Assembly: GCA_027490725.1 (NCBI GenBank) | Contig: JAIXXN010000068.1 | Span: 1 to 64,000 of the forward strand | DNA from: Oxalobacteraceae bacterium | Lineage (GTDB): Bacteria > Pseudomonadota > Gammaproteobacteria > Burkholderiales > Burkholderiaceae_D | Direction: 5' to 3' | DNA: 64,000 nucleotides | Shown: one piece after another, positions 9,108 through 20,001 of the stretch | How positions within the stretch are numbered: position 1 is the stretch's first letter | How the letters are laid out: every line of letters starts with the position of its first letter | Translations under genes and position numbers: made by a program | The notes under the pieces: generated by a model | Database searches by the model: none | What the model saw: only the letters and a program-made list of their open reading frames with translations | What the model was told of the DNA's origin: nothing

Positions 9108-11483
9108 CTAGTTGTTAGGCGGCGTAGCCGGCGTCGCGGCAGTTGCCGGAGCTGCCAGGGTCGGCGCCACATTCTCCGCACCCGGTGCCACATAGTCTTC
9201 CATGTCCAGCGAGTGACGTGCCGCGTCACCGGTGAACTCGTCGTACAGCCATTCGCCATTGACCTGCGTGAGCCCAGCCGGTGCCGGACGTTCCTGCGCC
9301 GGACGGTTCTGCAGCGCTACCTTCATGTAATCAATCCAGATCGGCAGGGCCACGGTGGAGCCAAACTCTTTGCCGCCCAGTGATTTGGAATCGTCATACC
9401 CCATCCAGGAGACGGCCACGATGCCGCCGCCATAGCCGGCGAACCAGCCATCCACGGCGTCACTCGAGGTACCGGTCTTGCCTGCCAGATCCGGGCGACC
9501 CAGTTTGGCAACGGCTGCGCCGGTGCCGGTGCGGGTGACCTGGCGCATCAGACTGTCGGCAATGTAGGCGTTACGCGGGTCGAGTACGCGTGCTTCGTCG
9601 GGCAGGGTGGTGCGCGGTTTTGTTTCACTGATGATTTTGCCGTTACCGTCGACGATACGGGCGATCAGATAGGGTTCGACGCGGTAGCCGCCATTCGCAA
9701 ACACCGAATAGGCACCGACCAGCTGGGCCGGCGTGACGGAGCCTGTGCCCAGTGCCAGGGTGAGGTTTTTCGGGTGCTTGGCCAGATCGAAGCCGAATTT
9801 ACCCAGATAGTTGTGGGCAAACGGCACTGTGATGGAGCGCAGGATGCGTACCGAGGCGACGTTTTTCGACTCGGACAGCGCGGTGCGCATGCTAATTGGG
9901 CCGTCGAACTTGCCGTCATCGTTTTTCGGGCTCCAGGCCTCGTTACCCGTTTCGGCACCGCTCAGATCGAGTGGCGAATCGTTGATGATGGTGGACGGAT
10001 TGAAGCCTTTTTCCAGTGCCGCCGAATACACGAAGGGCTTGATTGAGGAGCCGGGCTGGCGCCAGGCCTGCGTGACGTGGTTGAATTTTTGCAGATTGTA
10101 GTCAAAGCCGCCCACCAGTGCGTGGTAGCCGCCGGTGACCGAATCGATCGACACAAAAGCGGCTGCCACTTGCGGAACCTGGGTGATGCTCCAGCTGGAT
10201 TTGTCCTGCATGATGCGGATCACGGCACCGGGACGCAGGCGCACACTGTCTTTGGCTTTGTCGCTCAGAGCATTCGTGACCAGGCGTAAGCCGTCGCCCG
10301 TGATGGTGATTTCTTCACCTGACGGATTCTGTACCTTGACCGCTTTCGGGCTGGCGTCCAGCACCACGGCTGCGATCAGACGGTCGCTGCTTGGCCGGCG
10401 CTGCAGCGCTTCTTCGATGGCGTCATCGCGCTCTTCTTCGCTGGCTGGCAGATTGATGAAGGCTTCCGGACCACGGTAGCCGTGGCGCTGGTCGTAATTG
10501 AGTACGTTGCGACGCACCGACTCGTAAGCGGCGATCTGGTCGGCTTTGAGAATGGTGGTGTAGACGCTGATGCCCTTGGTGTAGGACTCTTCCTTGAACT
10601 GGGCATACACGACCTGCCGCGCCAGTTCGGCCACGTATTCGGCGTGCGTTTCGAACTCTTGACCGCGATGGCTGACGTGCAGGGTCTGGCGCAAGGCCTT
10701 CTGGTACTGTTCTTCGGTGATGTAATCCAGGTCGCGCATGGATTTGAGTACCACGTGCTGACGCTGTTTGGCGCGCTTCGGATTCACGGCCGGATTATGC
10801 CGTGCCGGGTTCTGTGGCAGGCCAGCCAGCATGGCCATTTCGGCGATGTTCAGATCCTTCAGCGACTTGCCGAAATAGGTCTGCGCCGCGCTGGCGAAGC
10901 CGAACGAGCGCTGGCCGAGGTAGATCTGGTTCATATACAGCTCCAGAATCTGGTCCTTACTCAGTGCCGCTTCGATTTTGAAGGCCAGCATGACTTCATT
11001 GAGTTTGCGGCCGTAGAATTTTTCGCGGGTCAGGAAGAAATTACGCGCCACCTGCATGGTGATGGTCGAACCGCCCTGACGCATGGCGCCGCCCAGATTG
11101 GCGCGCGCAGCACCGAGCGCGCGCACCCAGTCGATACCTTTGTGTTCGTAGAAGCGCTTGTCCTCGATGGCCAGCACGGATTTCTTCATCATCTCCGGCA
11201 CGTCTTTGATGGCGATGAAATCGCGGTGTTCTTCGCCGAATTCACCGATCAGGGCATTGTCTGCGGTGTACACGCGCAGCGGGATTTTCGGGCGGTAGTC
11301 GGTCACCGCATCGAGCGACGGCAGGTTGGGGGCGACTACCAGCAGCAGATAGGCGATCAGCAGAGCGCCGGCAATCAGGCCGGCAACGCCGATGGCGATG
11401 AAGCCGCGAATAGCATTGCGGCGGGTCAGCCACTGGGAAAAATCGATGGAAGAAGTAGTCAAGGCAGGCACTCTCGGAGACAT
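9108..11483 (-). CDS. mrcA: Penicillin-binding protein 1A (bifunctional transglycosylase/transpeptidase)
   Basis: This 791-residue class A PBP polymerises and cross-links peptidoglycan in the periplasm. It has one N-terminal membrane helix (residues ~27-51). The GT51 transglycosylase domain contains the catalytic EDKRFYEHKGID motif (Glu107) and RQGGSTITMQ. An OB-like insert precedes the transpeptidase domain, which shows PGSSIKPF (SxxK), SESKN (SxN) and KTGTSS (KTG). A Pro/Ala/Thr-rich tail ends the protein. Length and order are normal for PBP1A. It converges with the TetR gene, ending three bases from it. Confidence 0.94.
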   Translation of the reverse strand: MSPRVPALTTSSIDFSQWLTRRNAIRGFIAIGVAGLIAGALLIAYLLLVVAPNLPSLDAVTDYRPKIPLRVYTADNALIGEFGEEHRDFIAIKDVPEMMKKSVLAIEDKRFYEHKGIDWVRALGAARANLGGAMRQGGSTITMQVARNFFLTREKFYGRKLNEVMLAFKIEAALSKDQILELYMNQIYLGQRSFGFASAAQTYFGKSLKDLNIAEMAMLAGLPQNPARHNPAVNPKRAKQRQHVVLKSMRDLDYITEEQYQKALRQTLHVSHRGQEFETHAEYVAELARQVVYAQFKEESYTKGISVYTTILKADQIAAYESVRRNVLNYDQRHGYRGPEAFINLPASEEERDDAIEEALQRRPSSDRLIAAVVLDASPKAVKVQNPSGEEITITGDGLRLVTNALSDKAKDSVRLRPGAVIRIMQDKSSWSITQVPQVAAAFVSIDSVTGGYHALVGGFDYNLQKFNHVTQAWRQPGSSIKPFVYSAALEKGFNPSTIINDSPLDLSGAETGNEAWSPKNDDGKFDGPISMRTALSESKNVASVRILRSITVPFAHNYLGKFGFDLAKHPKNLTLALGTGSVTPAQLVGAYSVFANGGYRVEPYLIARIVDGNGKIISETKPRTTLPDEARVLDPRNAYIADSLMRQVTRTGTGAAVAKLGRPDLAGKTGTSSDAVDGWFAGYGGGIVAVSWMGYDDSKSLGGKEFGSTVALPIWIDYMKVALQNRPAQERPAPAGLTQVNGEWLYDEFTGDAARHSLDMEDYVAPGAENVAPTLAAPATAATPATPPNN

Positions 11484-11645
11484 CGGTAGGCGCGATTATA
11501 GACTATCGCGATTATCCTCCCGGTTTGTCGTCGCTCTCGGGAGAAAGTAGCGATTTTTGCAAATTCGGGAGCTGCGGTCTATGATGAGAGCAAGATTGAT
11601 CCTAACGTAGCGTTATCCGGGCTGAAACGTATCATCGGGGAAGAC

Positions 11646-13181
11646 ATGGCGGAGCCGCAGCACACACTGGAATGTGATTTACTGATCGTTGGCGGCGGTA
11701 TCAACGGCGCCGGTATCGCCCGTGATGCAGCGGGCCGCGGTCTGTCGGTGGTGCTGTGCGAGAAGGATGATCTGGCAGCGCACACCTCGTCGGCGTCGAC
11801 CAAGCTGATACACGGCGGCTTGCGCTATCTCGAATATTACGAGTTCAATCTGGTGCGTAAGGCGCTGATCGAGCGGGAAGTGTTGCTGCGCGCTGCGCCG
11901 CATATTATGTGGCCGCTGCGCTTCGTGATGCCGCATGCGCAGGGCCAGCGCCCGGCATGGATGATACGTGCCGGATTAAAACTATACGATCTGCTGGCGA
12001 AACGGGAACTGCTGCCGGCATCGGCGGCGCTCAATCTGCGCTGTCATCCAGCCGGCCAGCCTTTGAAACCCGAGTTCCGTAAAGGCTTTATCTATTCCGA
12101 CGGCTGGGTCGACGATGCCCGTCTGGTGGTGCTGAACGTCATGGATGCTGAAGAAAAAGGCGCCATCATTCTGACCCAGACGCTGTGCAGCAGTCTGCAG
12201 CGCAGCGCTTCCGGCTGGCAGGCCGCGTTGCATAAACAGGGGTGTGGCGATATCCGTGTCACGGCGCGCTGCGTGGTCAATGCGGCGGGTCCGTGGACCG
12301 CACAACTTCTGCATGCCGCCGTGCCGAAGCAGGAGCCCGGCCATTTACGCCTGATTAAAGGCAGTCATATCATCGTGCGGCGCATCTTCGAGCACGAGAA
12401 TGCCTATATATTCCAGAACGGCGACGGCCGGATTGTGTTCGCCATCCCCTACGAGCGTGATTTCACATTGATCGGTACCACCGATCTCGAATATCACGGC
12501 GATGCTGGTCAGGTGGCCATTAGCGACGACGAAATCGCCTATCTGTGCCAGCTTGCCAGCCAGTATTTCATTGCGCCGGTCACGCCCGCTGACGTGGTGG
12601 CGACCTACTCGGGCGTGCGCCCGCTGGTCGACGATGGCGCCGACCCGAAAGCGGTGACGCGCGACTACCGGCTGGAAGTCGATCACGATGGTGCACCGCT
12701 GCTGAGCGTATTTGGCGGCAAAATTACCACCTTCCGCAAGCTGGCCGAAGATGCGGTTGATCTGGTGGCGAAAGCGCTGGGTAACCGCCACGGGGCGTGG
12801 ACCCGCGACGCCTGCCTGCCCGGCGGCGATCTGTTTGGCGCCAAGCCGCAAAACCGCTCAGTGCTGGAGTTTGATAGCTGGGTGCGCACGGTGCAGAATC
12901 AGTATGCCTGGTTACCGGCCTTGCTGGTGGCGCGTTATGCACGTGCTTATGGTACCCGTGTGCATACGCTGCTAGCGCAGAAAACCGCGCTCGAGGAAAT
13001 GGGCGAACAGATTGTGCCCGGCCTGTACATGGCGGAGGTAGAGTATTTGCGCCGTTACGAGTGGGCGCGGACCGCGCAGGATATTCTGTGGCGACGCTCC
13101 AAACTGGGGCTGCATCTGCCGCCGGAAGCAGCCACCCGTTTACAGGGCTGGCTGAATGCCCATCCGGTTCAGTGCAAATAG
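11646..13181 (+). CDS. glpD: Aerobic glycerol-3-phosphate dehydrogenase
   Basis: GlpD is a membrane-associated flavoenzyme that oxidises sn-glycerol-3-phosphate to dihydroxyacetone phosphate and passes electrons to ubiquinone. The FAD-binding motif GGGINGAGIARDAAGRG is at residues ~17-33, followed by STKLIHGGLRYLE, the catalytic-domain YSGVRPLVDDG segment and GGKITTFRKLAE. The 511 residues are the usual length. No glpK or glpF is adjacent here. A strong terminator follows immediately, shared with the convergent POT transporter gene. Confidence 0.95.
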   Translation: MAEPQHTLECDLLIVGGGINGAGIARDAAGRGLSVVLCEKDDLAAHTSSASTKLIHGGLRYLEYYEFNLVRKALIEREVLLRAAPHIMWPLRFVMPHAQGQRPAWMIRAGLKLYDLLAKRELLPASAALNLRCHPAGQPLKPEFRKGFIYSDGWVDDARLVVLNVMDAEEKGAIILTQTLCSSLQRSASGWQAALHKQGCGDIRVTARCVVNAAGPWTAQLLHAAVPKQEPGHLRLIKGSHIIVRRIFEHENAYIFQNGDGRIVFAIPYERDFTLIGTTDLEYHGDAGQVAISDDEIAYLCQLASQYFIAPVTPADVVATYSGVRPLVDDGADPKAVTRDYRLEVDHDGAPLLSVFGGKITTFRKLAEDAVDLVAKALGNRHGAWTRDACLPGGDLFGAKPQNRSVLEFDSWVRTVQNQYAWLPALLVARYARAYGTRVHTLLAQKTALEEMGEQIVPGLYMAEVEYLRRYEWARTAQDILWRRSKLGLHLPPEAATRLQGWLNAHPVQCK

Positions 13182-13217
13182 AAACGGCGCCTATCCCTGG
13201 GGATAGGCGCCGTTTTC
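13182..13217. terminator. Bidirectional terminator between glpD and the POT transporter
   Basis: A 16-base perfect stem (13182-13197 with 13200-13215) with a two-base apex is flanked by A and T runs, so it can stop transcripts from both convergent genes. Confidence 0.85.
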
Positions 13218-13233
13218 ATTGAGGCGAGTGCGC

Positions 13234-14733
13234 TTACTTCACGCCGTGCATCAGTTTCTGGATCAGTGGTGCGATCAGGAACAGCAGTACGCCGCCAGCC
13301 ATCAGCGAGTAGAAGCCGAAGGTGTAGCCGCTCAGTGCCGACACCACCGACATACCGGCTTCGCCACTAACGTGCGAAGCGAAGATGCCGGACAGGTTGT
13401 TACCGATGCCGGTGGACAGGAACCAGCCACCCATGCCCAGACCGACCAGACGGGTAGGTGCCAGTTTGGTGACCATCGACAGGCCGATCGGCGACAGGCA
13501 CAGCTCACCGATTGATTGCAGCACGTAGACCATGAACAGGGTCCAGAACGGAATCTTGTTATCGATGTTGACCAGCATCGACAGGGCATACATCAACAGG
13601 CCGAAGGCGGCACCGTTGAACAGCAGGCCGAGACCGAATTTACGCGGGATCGAAGGATTGGCGCTACGCATAGCCACCCAGATGAAGGCGATGACGGGTG
13701 CGAAGGCGATGATGGCCAGCGAGTTCACGGTCTGGAACCACGCAACCGGGAAGGTCCAGTTGAACATCGAGCGATCAACGATCTTATCGGCCAGGAAGGT
13801 GAACGAGCTACCAGCCTGTTCGAAGAACATCCAGAACATGATGTTGAAGAAGAAAATCAGCAGCATGGCGATGACTTTGTCGCGTGCCACTTTACCGTTA
13901 CGGATACCTTCGATCAGCAGCATCACCGACAGCAGAATGAACAGCCCGGACAGCACGATCTGCAGGTTGTTGGCGCCAGCGGCCAGCAGCATGTAGACCA
14001 GCGGGATCACGCACAGCGAACCCAGCACCACGTAAGCGAGACGCTTAGGGTCGGCGTTGCTCTCGTCCGGTGCGCCGATGCCTTTCAGCTGGGCGCGGCC
14101 GATGTAGAACCATACCAGACTAATCAGCATGCCAACGCCGGCGGCCATGAATACGACTTTATAAGCCGGCATGCCGTTGGTGCCGAAGATGGCCGATGCC
14201 AGCCACTCGGTCAGTACCGGTGCGACCAGCGCGCCGGAGTTAATGCCCATGTAGAAAATGGTGAAGCCGGAATCGCGGCGTGGGTCGGCACTGCCATACA
14301 GCTTGCCGACCATGGTCGAAATGTTCGGTTTGAACATGCCGTTACCGACGATGATGGTGGCCAGGCCGAATTTGAACACGGTCTGGTCCGGGAAGGCGAT
14401 CATGAACAGACCGGCCGCCATGAAGGTGGCACCCACCAGAATCGAGCGTTGATAGCCTAGTACGCGGTCTGCGACGTAGCCGCCGAACAGCGCTGCGGCA
14501 TACACCAGCGCCAGATACGAGCCGTAGACAAGATTGGCAGCAGATTCGCCAGTCGAGTCGCCGCTGTAGAACTGGGCGACGACGTAGAGCACCAGTGCCC
14601 AGCGTATGCCGTAGAACGCGAAACGCTCCCAGAACTCGGTCATGAATAACATCCAGAGCGGAGCAGGGTGACCCATGATCTGCTTGAATTCGGGAATCTT
14701 CGCTTCCGTATTGATGGTGGTAGCACCGCTCAT
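13234..14733 (-). CDS. Proton-dependent oligopeptide transporter (POT/PTR family)
   Basis: This 499-residue inner-membrane symporter imports di- and tripeptides with protons. The POT signature is visible near the N-terminus as TEFWERFAFYGIRW, matching the ExxERFxYY motif used in proton coupling; here the second tyrosine position is Gly. About 14 hydrophobic segments span the protein, and FYMGINSGALVAP matches the second POT signature. It resembles DtpA/DtpB-type transporters, but substrate range cannot be read. It stands alone and ends against the shared terminator. Confidence 0.9.
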   Translation of the reverse strand: MSGATTINTEAKIPEFKQIMGHPAPLWMLFMTEFWERFAFYGIRWALVLYVVAQFYSGDSTGESAANLVYGSYLALVYAAALFGGYVADRVLGYQRSILVGATFMAAGLFMIAFPDQTVFKFGLATIIVGNGMFKPNISTMVGKLYGSADPRRDSGFTIFYMGINSGALVAPVLTEWLASAIFGTNGMPAYKVVFMAAGVGMLISLVWFYIGRAQLKGIGAPDESNADPKRLAYVVLGSLCVIPLVYMLLAAGANNLQIVLSGLFILLSVMLLIEGIRNGKVARDKVIAMLLIFFFNIMFWMFFEQAGSSFTFLADKIVDRSMFNWTFPVAWFQTVNSLAIIAFAPVIAFIWVAMRSANPSIPRKFGLGLLFNGAAFGLLMYALSMLVNIDNKIPFWTLFMVYVLQSIGELCLSPIGLSMVTKLAPTRLVGLGMGGWFLSTGIGNNLSGIFASHVSGEAGMSVVSALSGYTFGFYSLMAGGVLLFLIAPLIQKLMHGVK

Positions 14734-14991
14734 GCGGCTTCTCCTATTTTTTATGATCGAAAAAAAGTGTCTCGGACTTCCTCGTGGGGAGCCAAATTGG
14801 GCGCCATTTTAATCTACAAATCGCCTGTCCCGAACATTTTGATGCACTGTTCGAAAACTTGTGGCATTTGTGCTATGAAATCGAGGATAGCGGGTATGCG
14901 TAAAGTCAGCCCCGCAAACGCGCCGTTTGTCGTATATTGAGGGCGCAGGCAGTCACGCCGTGCATCGAATTTGAATAAGGATTTCTGCATC

Positions 14992-16362
14992 ATGGAACAT
15001 GACGTTGTCGATACCCTGATTTCGCCCGAAGGACATCTGGAGGTCCTGTCGAAGGCGGAGGTGGCCAAACTGCTCGATACCAGCCAGGGTGGCCTGTATA
15101 ACACTTTACGCCGCTGCGCACTGGCCGTGCTCAATTGCGGCAGCACCATCGACGATGGCAAGGAACTGCTGGAACGTTACGAGTCGTTCGATATCAGCAT
15201 CGTACAGCGCGAGCGCGGTATCAAGCTCGATATCAAGGGGGCACCCGCAATCGCCTTCGTTGACGGCAAAATGATTAAGGGCATCCACGAGCACCTGTTT
15301 GCCGTGCTGCGCGATATTATCTTTGTCAGTAACGAGATTAGCGATAACCCTAAATTCGATATCGGCAGCACGGAAGGCATTACCGACGCAGTGTTCCATA
15401 TTCTGCGTAACGCCGATGTGCTGAAACCGATGCTGAACCCGAAACTGGTGGTGTGCTGGGGAGGCCACTCGATCAATCGCGCCGAATATACCTATTCCAA
15501 GGAAGTCGGTTACCAGATGGGGCTGCGCGATCTGGATATCTGCACCGGCTGCGGTCCGGGTGCCATGAAAGGCCCGATGAAAGGCGCCACCATCGGCCAC
15601 GCCAAACAGCGTCTGAGTACCGGGCGCTATCTGGGGATTACCGAGCCGGGGATTATTGCGGCGGAGTCGCCTAATCCTATCGTCAACGAACTGGTGATCA
15701 TGCCCGATATCGAAAAGCGTCTGGAAGCGTTTGTGCGCACCGGTCACGGTATCGTGGTGTTCCCCGGTGGCGCCGGCACCGCCGAGGAAATCCTGTACAT
15801 CCTCGGCATCCTGCTGCATCCGGATAATGCCGGGGTGCCGTACCCGCTGATCTTCACGGGGCCGGAAACCTCGCGCGAGTACTTCGTGCAGATTAACCAG
15901 TTCATTCACGATACGCTGGGTCCTGAGGCGCAGCAGCGCTACAAGATCATCATCGATGATCCGGAGTTGGTGGCGCGCGAAATGCAGAACGGTATTCGCG
16001 AAGTGCGCGAATACCGCAAGCAGCGTAGTGACGCCTATTACTATAACTGGGGTCTGAAAATCGATCCGGAGTTCCAGCGTCCGTTCGCACCGACCCACGA
16101 GAATATGCGCAATCTGAGTCTGCACAAGCAGCAGCCGGTGCACCTGCTGGCGGCTCATTTACGGCGCGCTTTCTCTGGCGTGGTGGCCGGGAACGTCAAG
16201 GAGGAGGGTATCCGGGCGATCGAGAAGTATGGCCACTTCGAAATCCATGGCGACCGTGACATCATGGGGCCGATGGATGCACTGCTGGCGTCGTTCGTGT
16301 TACAGCATCGGATGAAGCTTGCCGGCAAGCACTACACGCCGTGCTACCGCGTGATCCAGTAA
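14992..16362 (+). CDS. ppnN: Pyrimidine/purine nucleotide 5'-monophosphate nucleosidase
   Basis: PpnN (formerly YgdH) cleaves nucleoside monophosphates to base and ribose-5-phosphate and in E. coli responds to (p)ppGpp. The central domain has the LOG-type nucleotide-binding motif GCGPGAMKGPMKGA and VVFPGGAGTAEE. N- and C-terminal extensions match the long PpnN form rather than short LOG proteins; 456 residues is normal. I start at ATG 14992 because AAGGAT lies at the right distance; a TTG at 14971 opens the same frame. Confidence 0.92.
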   Translation: MEHDVVDTLISPEGHLEVLSKAEVAKLLDTSQGGLYNTLRRCALAVLNCGSTIDDGKELLERYESFDISIVQRERGIKLDIKGAPAIAFVDGKMIKGIHEHLFAVLRDIIFVSNEISDNPKFDIGSTEGITDAVFHILRNADVLKPMLNPKLVVCWGGHSINRAEYTYSKEVGYQMGLRDLDICTGCGPGAMKGPMKGATIGHAKQRLSTGRYLGITEPGIIAAESPNPIVNELVIMPDIEKRLEAFVRTGHGIVVFPGGAGTAEEILYILGILLHPDNAGVPYPLIFTGPETSREYFVQINQFIHDTLGPEAQQRYKIIIDDPELVAREMQNGIREVREYRKQRSDAYYYNWGLKIDPEFQRPFAPTHENMRNLSLHKQQPVHLLAAHLRRAFSGVVAGNVKEEGIRAIEKYGHFEIHGDRDIMGPMDALLASFVLQHRMKLAGKHYTPCYRVIQ

Positions 16363-16384
16363 ATCGCCGGCAACCCTTCGCTAC

Positions 16385-16426
16385 AAAAAAAAGCCCCGCA
16401 GGTGTCACACCGCGGGGCTTTTTTTC
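16385..16426 (+). terminator. Rho-independent terminator between ppnN and lysS
   Basis: A run of A, GCCCCGC, a 12-base loop, GCGGGGC and a run of T. The symmetric A/T tails suggest it acts on both convergent genes. Confidence 0.85.
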
Positions 16427-16472
16427 TATCAGCCGACCGGATCGGCTGATGCGGTCGGCGGACTGTGGCGAT

Positions 16473-17999
16473 TTATTCTTCGCGGCGCAGGTGCGGGAAC
16501 AGCAACACGTCACGGATGTTCGGCGAGTCGGTGATGATCATCATCAGACGGTCGATACCGATACCGCAACCACCGGCTGGTGGCATGCCGTATTCCAGCG
16601 CGCGGATGTAGTCCGCATCGTAGAACATGGCTTCTTCGTCGCCGGCATCCTTGGCAGCGACTTGCGCCAGGAAACGTGCCGACTGGTCTTCAGCGTCGTT
16701 CAGCTCGGAGAAGCCGTTGGCGATCTCGCGACCCACCATGAACAGTTCGAAGCGTTCGGTGATGCCAGCCTGCGTATCGGACGCGCGTGCCAGTGGCGAA
16801 ACTTCGGCCGGGTAGTCGATGATGAAGGTCGGTTCCCACAGCTGGGCTTCAGCGGTTTCCTCGAACAGCGCCAGTTGCAGCGCGCCCAGACCGGAGGTGG
16901 CGAACGGCTTGACGCCGAATTTTGCCAGTTCGGTTTTCAGGAATTCCATGTCGGTCAGCTGCTCGGGGGTGTAGCCCGGTGCGTATTTGTTGATGGCGTC
17001 GACGATGGTCAGGCGCTGGAATGGCTTGGCCAGATCCAGCTCGCGACCGCCGTAGGTCAGGGTTGCGGTGCCGTGTGCATCAATCGCCGCCTGACGGATG
17101 ATCTCTTCGGTGAAGGTCATGATCCATTTGTAGTCGGTGTAGGCCGCGTAGAATTCCATCATGGTGAATTCTGGATTGTGACGGATCGACACGCCTTCGT
17201 TACGGAAGTTGCGGTTGATTTCGAACACGCGGTCAAAGCCGCCTACCACCAGGCGCTTCAGATACAGTTCCGGAGCGATACGCAGGAACATCTGCATGTC
17301 CAGCGCATTGTGGTGGGTGATGAAAGGCTTGGCTGCGGCGCCACCTGGAATGGTGTGCAGCATCGGCGTTTCCACTTCCATGAAGGCGTTCTTCTCCATG
17401 AAGCGACGCATCGACGAGATCGCGGCGGTACGGGCCTTGAAGGTGCGGCGCGTTTCTTCGTTCATGATCAGGTCAACATAGCGCTGACGGTATTTGGTTT
17501 CCTGATCGGCTAGACCGTGGAACTTGTCCGGCAGCGGACGCAGCGACTTGGTGATCAGACGCAGCGAGTCTACCTTGATGGTCAGTTCGTCGGTCTTGGT
17601 TTTGAACAGGGTGCCGGTCACGCCCAGAATGTCACCCAGATCGTAGTGGTGCAACGCGGCCATGGCGGCTTCGCCGGTCAGGTCCAGCGTGGCATAAATC
17701 TGGATGCGGCCATCGGCACGGGCGCCCGAGGAGTCCTGCAGGGTGGCGAAAGCAGCTTTTTTACCGGCTTCACGTTTCAGCATCATGCGGCCAGCCAGTA
17801 CTACGCTGACCGGGTTCGCTTCCAGTTCCTCACGGGTCTTCTCGCCGTACTGCGCGTGCAGTTCGGCTGCCTTGTGTTCCGGCTTGAAGTCGTTCGGGAA
17901 GGCTACGCCTTGTTCGCGGATAGCCGCCAGCTTGGCGCGGCGCTCGGCGATGATCTTGTTTTCGTCATGCGCTGGGTGTTCGTGATGATCCGTAGTCAT
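16473..17999 (-). CDS. lysS: Lysyl-tRNA synthetase, class II
   Basis: This 508-residue enzyme charges tRNA-Lys. The N-terminal OB-fold anticodon-binding domain (about residues 65-160, with [15 protein letters not shown]) precedes the class II core: motif 1 around the [16 protein letters not shown] segment, motif 2 near [20 protein letters not shown], and motif 3 near [11 protein letters not shown]. It lies downstream of prfB and a HAD phosphatase in the same direction, two bases after the latter, keeping the prfB-lysS linkage known from E. coli. Confidence 0.97.
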   Translation of the reverse strand: MTTDHHEHPAHDENKIIAERRAKLAAIREQGVAFPNDFKPEHKAAELHAQYGEKTREELEANPVSVVLAGRMMLKREAGKKAAFATLQDSSGARADGRIQIYATLDLTGEAAMAALHHYDLGDILGVTGTLFKTKTDELTIKVDSLRLITKSLRPLPDKFHGLADQETKYRQRYVDLIMNEETRRTFKARTAAISSMRRFMEKNAFMEVETPMLHTIPGGAAAKPFITHHNALDMQMFLRIAPELYLKRLVVGGFDRVFEINRNFRNEGVSIRHNPEFTMMEFYAAYTDYKWIMTFTEEIIRQAAIDAHGTATLTYGGRELDLAKPFQRLTIVDAINKYAPGYTPEQLTDMEFLKTELAKFGVKPFATSGLGALQLALFEETAEAQLWEPTFIIDYPAEVSPLARASDTQAGITERFELFMVGREIANGFSELNDAEDQSARFLAQVAAKDAGDEEAMFYDADYIRALEYGMPPAGGCGIGIDRLMMIITDSPNIRDVLLFPHLRREE

Positions 18000-18001
18000 G
18001 G

Positions 18002-18706
18002 TCAGTTCTTTGGTTGAGATGATGAGGGGAGAGTGGCGGCGAACAGCGTCTCGACATCGAGTTCGCTGAAGTCGCTCGCCATGGCAATGATGTTATCGAA
18101 ACCGGCAAAAGCTTCGGCGGGCAAAGTGGTGGTCAGCACCACCGCGCGCATACCGGCGCGGCGTGCCGCTTCCACGCCCAGCGGTGCGTCTTCGAAGACG
18201 ATGCTGTGGGACGGCTGCACGCCGCTGCGTTCGGCGGCCAGCAGGAATACGTCCGGATTGGGCTTGCCGCGGGCCGCGTCGGCGGCACCGGCGATGGCAT
18301 CGAACTGCTTGCGCAGGTCCAGTCCATCGAGCGTAAACGCGATGTTGTCGTTCGGCGCGGCGGTGGCCACTGCCAGTTTCACGCCCGCGCTTCTGGCGCT
18401 GGCCATGAATTGTTCCAGACCGGCGACCGGCGCCAGATGGGGCGCATACAGCTCGCGGTACAGCGCTTCCTTTTCCTGATCGAGCATGGCGCTTTCTTCC
18501 TTGCTCAGATGGTCGCCCAGATAGGCAGCCATGATCTCGTGACCCTGACGGCCAGCGGTGGCGCGAAAAAACGCCTCCGGTTCGAGATCGTGACCCCGGC
18601 GCGCAAAGAAGGCCAGCCACGATTGCATGTGGTAGGCCATATTGTCGACCAGCGTGCCGTCCATATCGAAGATGAAAGCGCGCGGCAGGTTTGCCCCTGT
18701 GTGCAT
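18002..18706 (-). CDS. HAD-superfamily phosphatase, beta-phosphoglucomutase-like
   Basis: This 234-residue HAD hydrolase has motif [11 protein letters not shown] with both catalytic aspartates, an alpha-helical cap domain (residues ~20-85), motif II around VATAAPND, a lysine in GKPNPD and motif IV in VFEDAPLG. The cap position fits the subfamily that includes sugar-phosphate phosphatases and beta-phosphoglucomutase; the substrate cannot be inferred. Its start overlaps the prfB stop by one base (TGATG), and it ends two bases before lysS, so the three genes form one transcription unit with likely translational coupling. Confidence 0.88.
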   Translation of the reverse strand: MHTGANLPRAFIFDMDGTLVDNMAYHMQSWLAFFARRGHDLEPEAFFRATAGRQGHEIMAAYLGDHLSKEESAMLDQEKEALYRELYAPHLAPVAGLEQFMASARSAGVKLAVATAAPNDNIAFTLDGLDLRKQFDAIAGAADAARGKPNPDVFLLAAERSGVQPSHSIVFEDAPLGVEAARRAGMRAVVLTTTLPAEAFAGFDNIIAMASDFSELDVETLFAATLPSSSQPKN

Positions 18707-19810
18707 CAGACGCCCTGTTTCAGCGAAGCGGAAATGAAGTCGTCCAGATCGCCGTCCAGTACACCTTTGGTGTTACCGGTTTCGAAGCTGGTGCGCAGAT
18801 CCTTGATGCGCGACTGGTCCAGCACGTAGGAGCGGATCTGGTGACCCCAGCCCACGTCGGTCTTGGAGTCTTCCAGTTTCTGCTGCTCGCTCATACGCTT
18901 GCGCAGTTCCAGTTCGTACAGCTTGGCCTTCAGCATTTCCATCGCTTCGGCCTTGTTGCGGTGCTGCGAACGGTCGTTCTGGCACTGCACGACGATGCCC
19001 GTCGGGCCGTGCGTCAGACGCACTGCGGAGTCGGTTTTATTGATGTGCTGACCACCGGCGCCGGACGCACGGTAGGTATCGATACGCAGGTCGGCCGGAT
19101 TGACTTCGATATCGATCGAATCATCCACTTCCGGATACACGAACAGCGACGTAAACGAGGTATGGCGACCATTCGCCGAGTCGAATGGCGACTTGCGTAC
19201 CAGACGGTGTACACCGGTTTCGGTGCGCAGGAAGCCATAGGCGTAATCGCCTTCAACTTTGATGGTGGCGGTCTTGATGCCGGCTACCTCGCCGTCCGAC
19301 TGCTCCATTACTTCGACTTTGAAGCCTTTACGTTCCGCATAGCGCAGGTACTGGCGCAGCAGCATCGAGGCCCAGTCCTGGGCTTCCGTACCACCGGCGC
19401 CGGCCTGGATGTCGATGAAGCAGTTGTTCGGATCCATAGGATTGTTGAACATGCGGCGGAATTCCATGCCTTCGACGACTTTGCGGACTTCTTCCGCATC
19501 GACGATCAGCGCTTCGAGCGTATCGTCGTCGCCTTCTTCCTTGGCCATGGCGAACAAATCACCCATGTCCTGCAGGTCGGTATGGGCTTTGGTCAGTGCA
19601 AAAACCACTGTTTCCAGGGATTTCTTTTCCTTGCCGAGGTCCTGAGCTTTTTTCGGCTCATTCCAGACGGTCGGGTCTTCCAGTTCTTCGTTTACCTGTT
19701 CGAGTTTCTCTGACTTGACATCGAAGTCAAAGATACCTCCGAAGTTCGGCTTCGCGCGTGGTCAGATCGGCGAGCAGGGCGGAGAGGGAGTTGATGCGTT
19801 CGGCTTCCAT
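18706..19810 (-). CDS. prfB: Peptide chain release factor 2, with programmed +1 frameshift
   Basis: RF2 terminates translation at UGA and UAA. The gene is in two frames: codons 1-27 read from ATG 19810, an in-frame TGA stands at codon 28 (19729-19727), and a +1 slip on CTT continues from 19728 to 18706, giving about 367 residues. The downstream part has the SPF-type region ([11 protein letters not shown]) and the catalytic [15 protein letters not shown] loop. The slip site is preceded by GGAGG at the usual distance. This is the classic autoregulatory arrangement: low RF2 allows the shift. It should be annotated as one joined CDS, not as a 300-residue protein starting internally. Confidence 0.96.
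19726..19732 (-). other. prfB programmed +1 frameshift site (CTT TGA C)
   Basis: On the minus strand the order is GGAGG, TAT, CTT, TGA, C: an internal Shine-Dalgarno-like element, the slippery CTT and the UGA stop recognised by RF2 itself. Confidence 0.95.
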
Positions 19811-20001
19811 GTTTTCTTCTTTTCTATGGCTGAAATCAAACCTTAGATTATACCCGAGCCACGCCATGGTCTTGTAGCTAAATGGCATGAGCAGCCCCGT
19901 AAAGCAGCGCGGGAGCGGCTAGTTGGATGGGTAATGCTGCCATTTTTGCCATAAAACGGGTAGAATCGACCTCTGGCAAAAACAATTCTCTTTTCAAAAC
20001 C

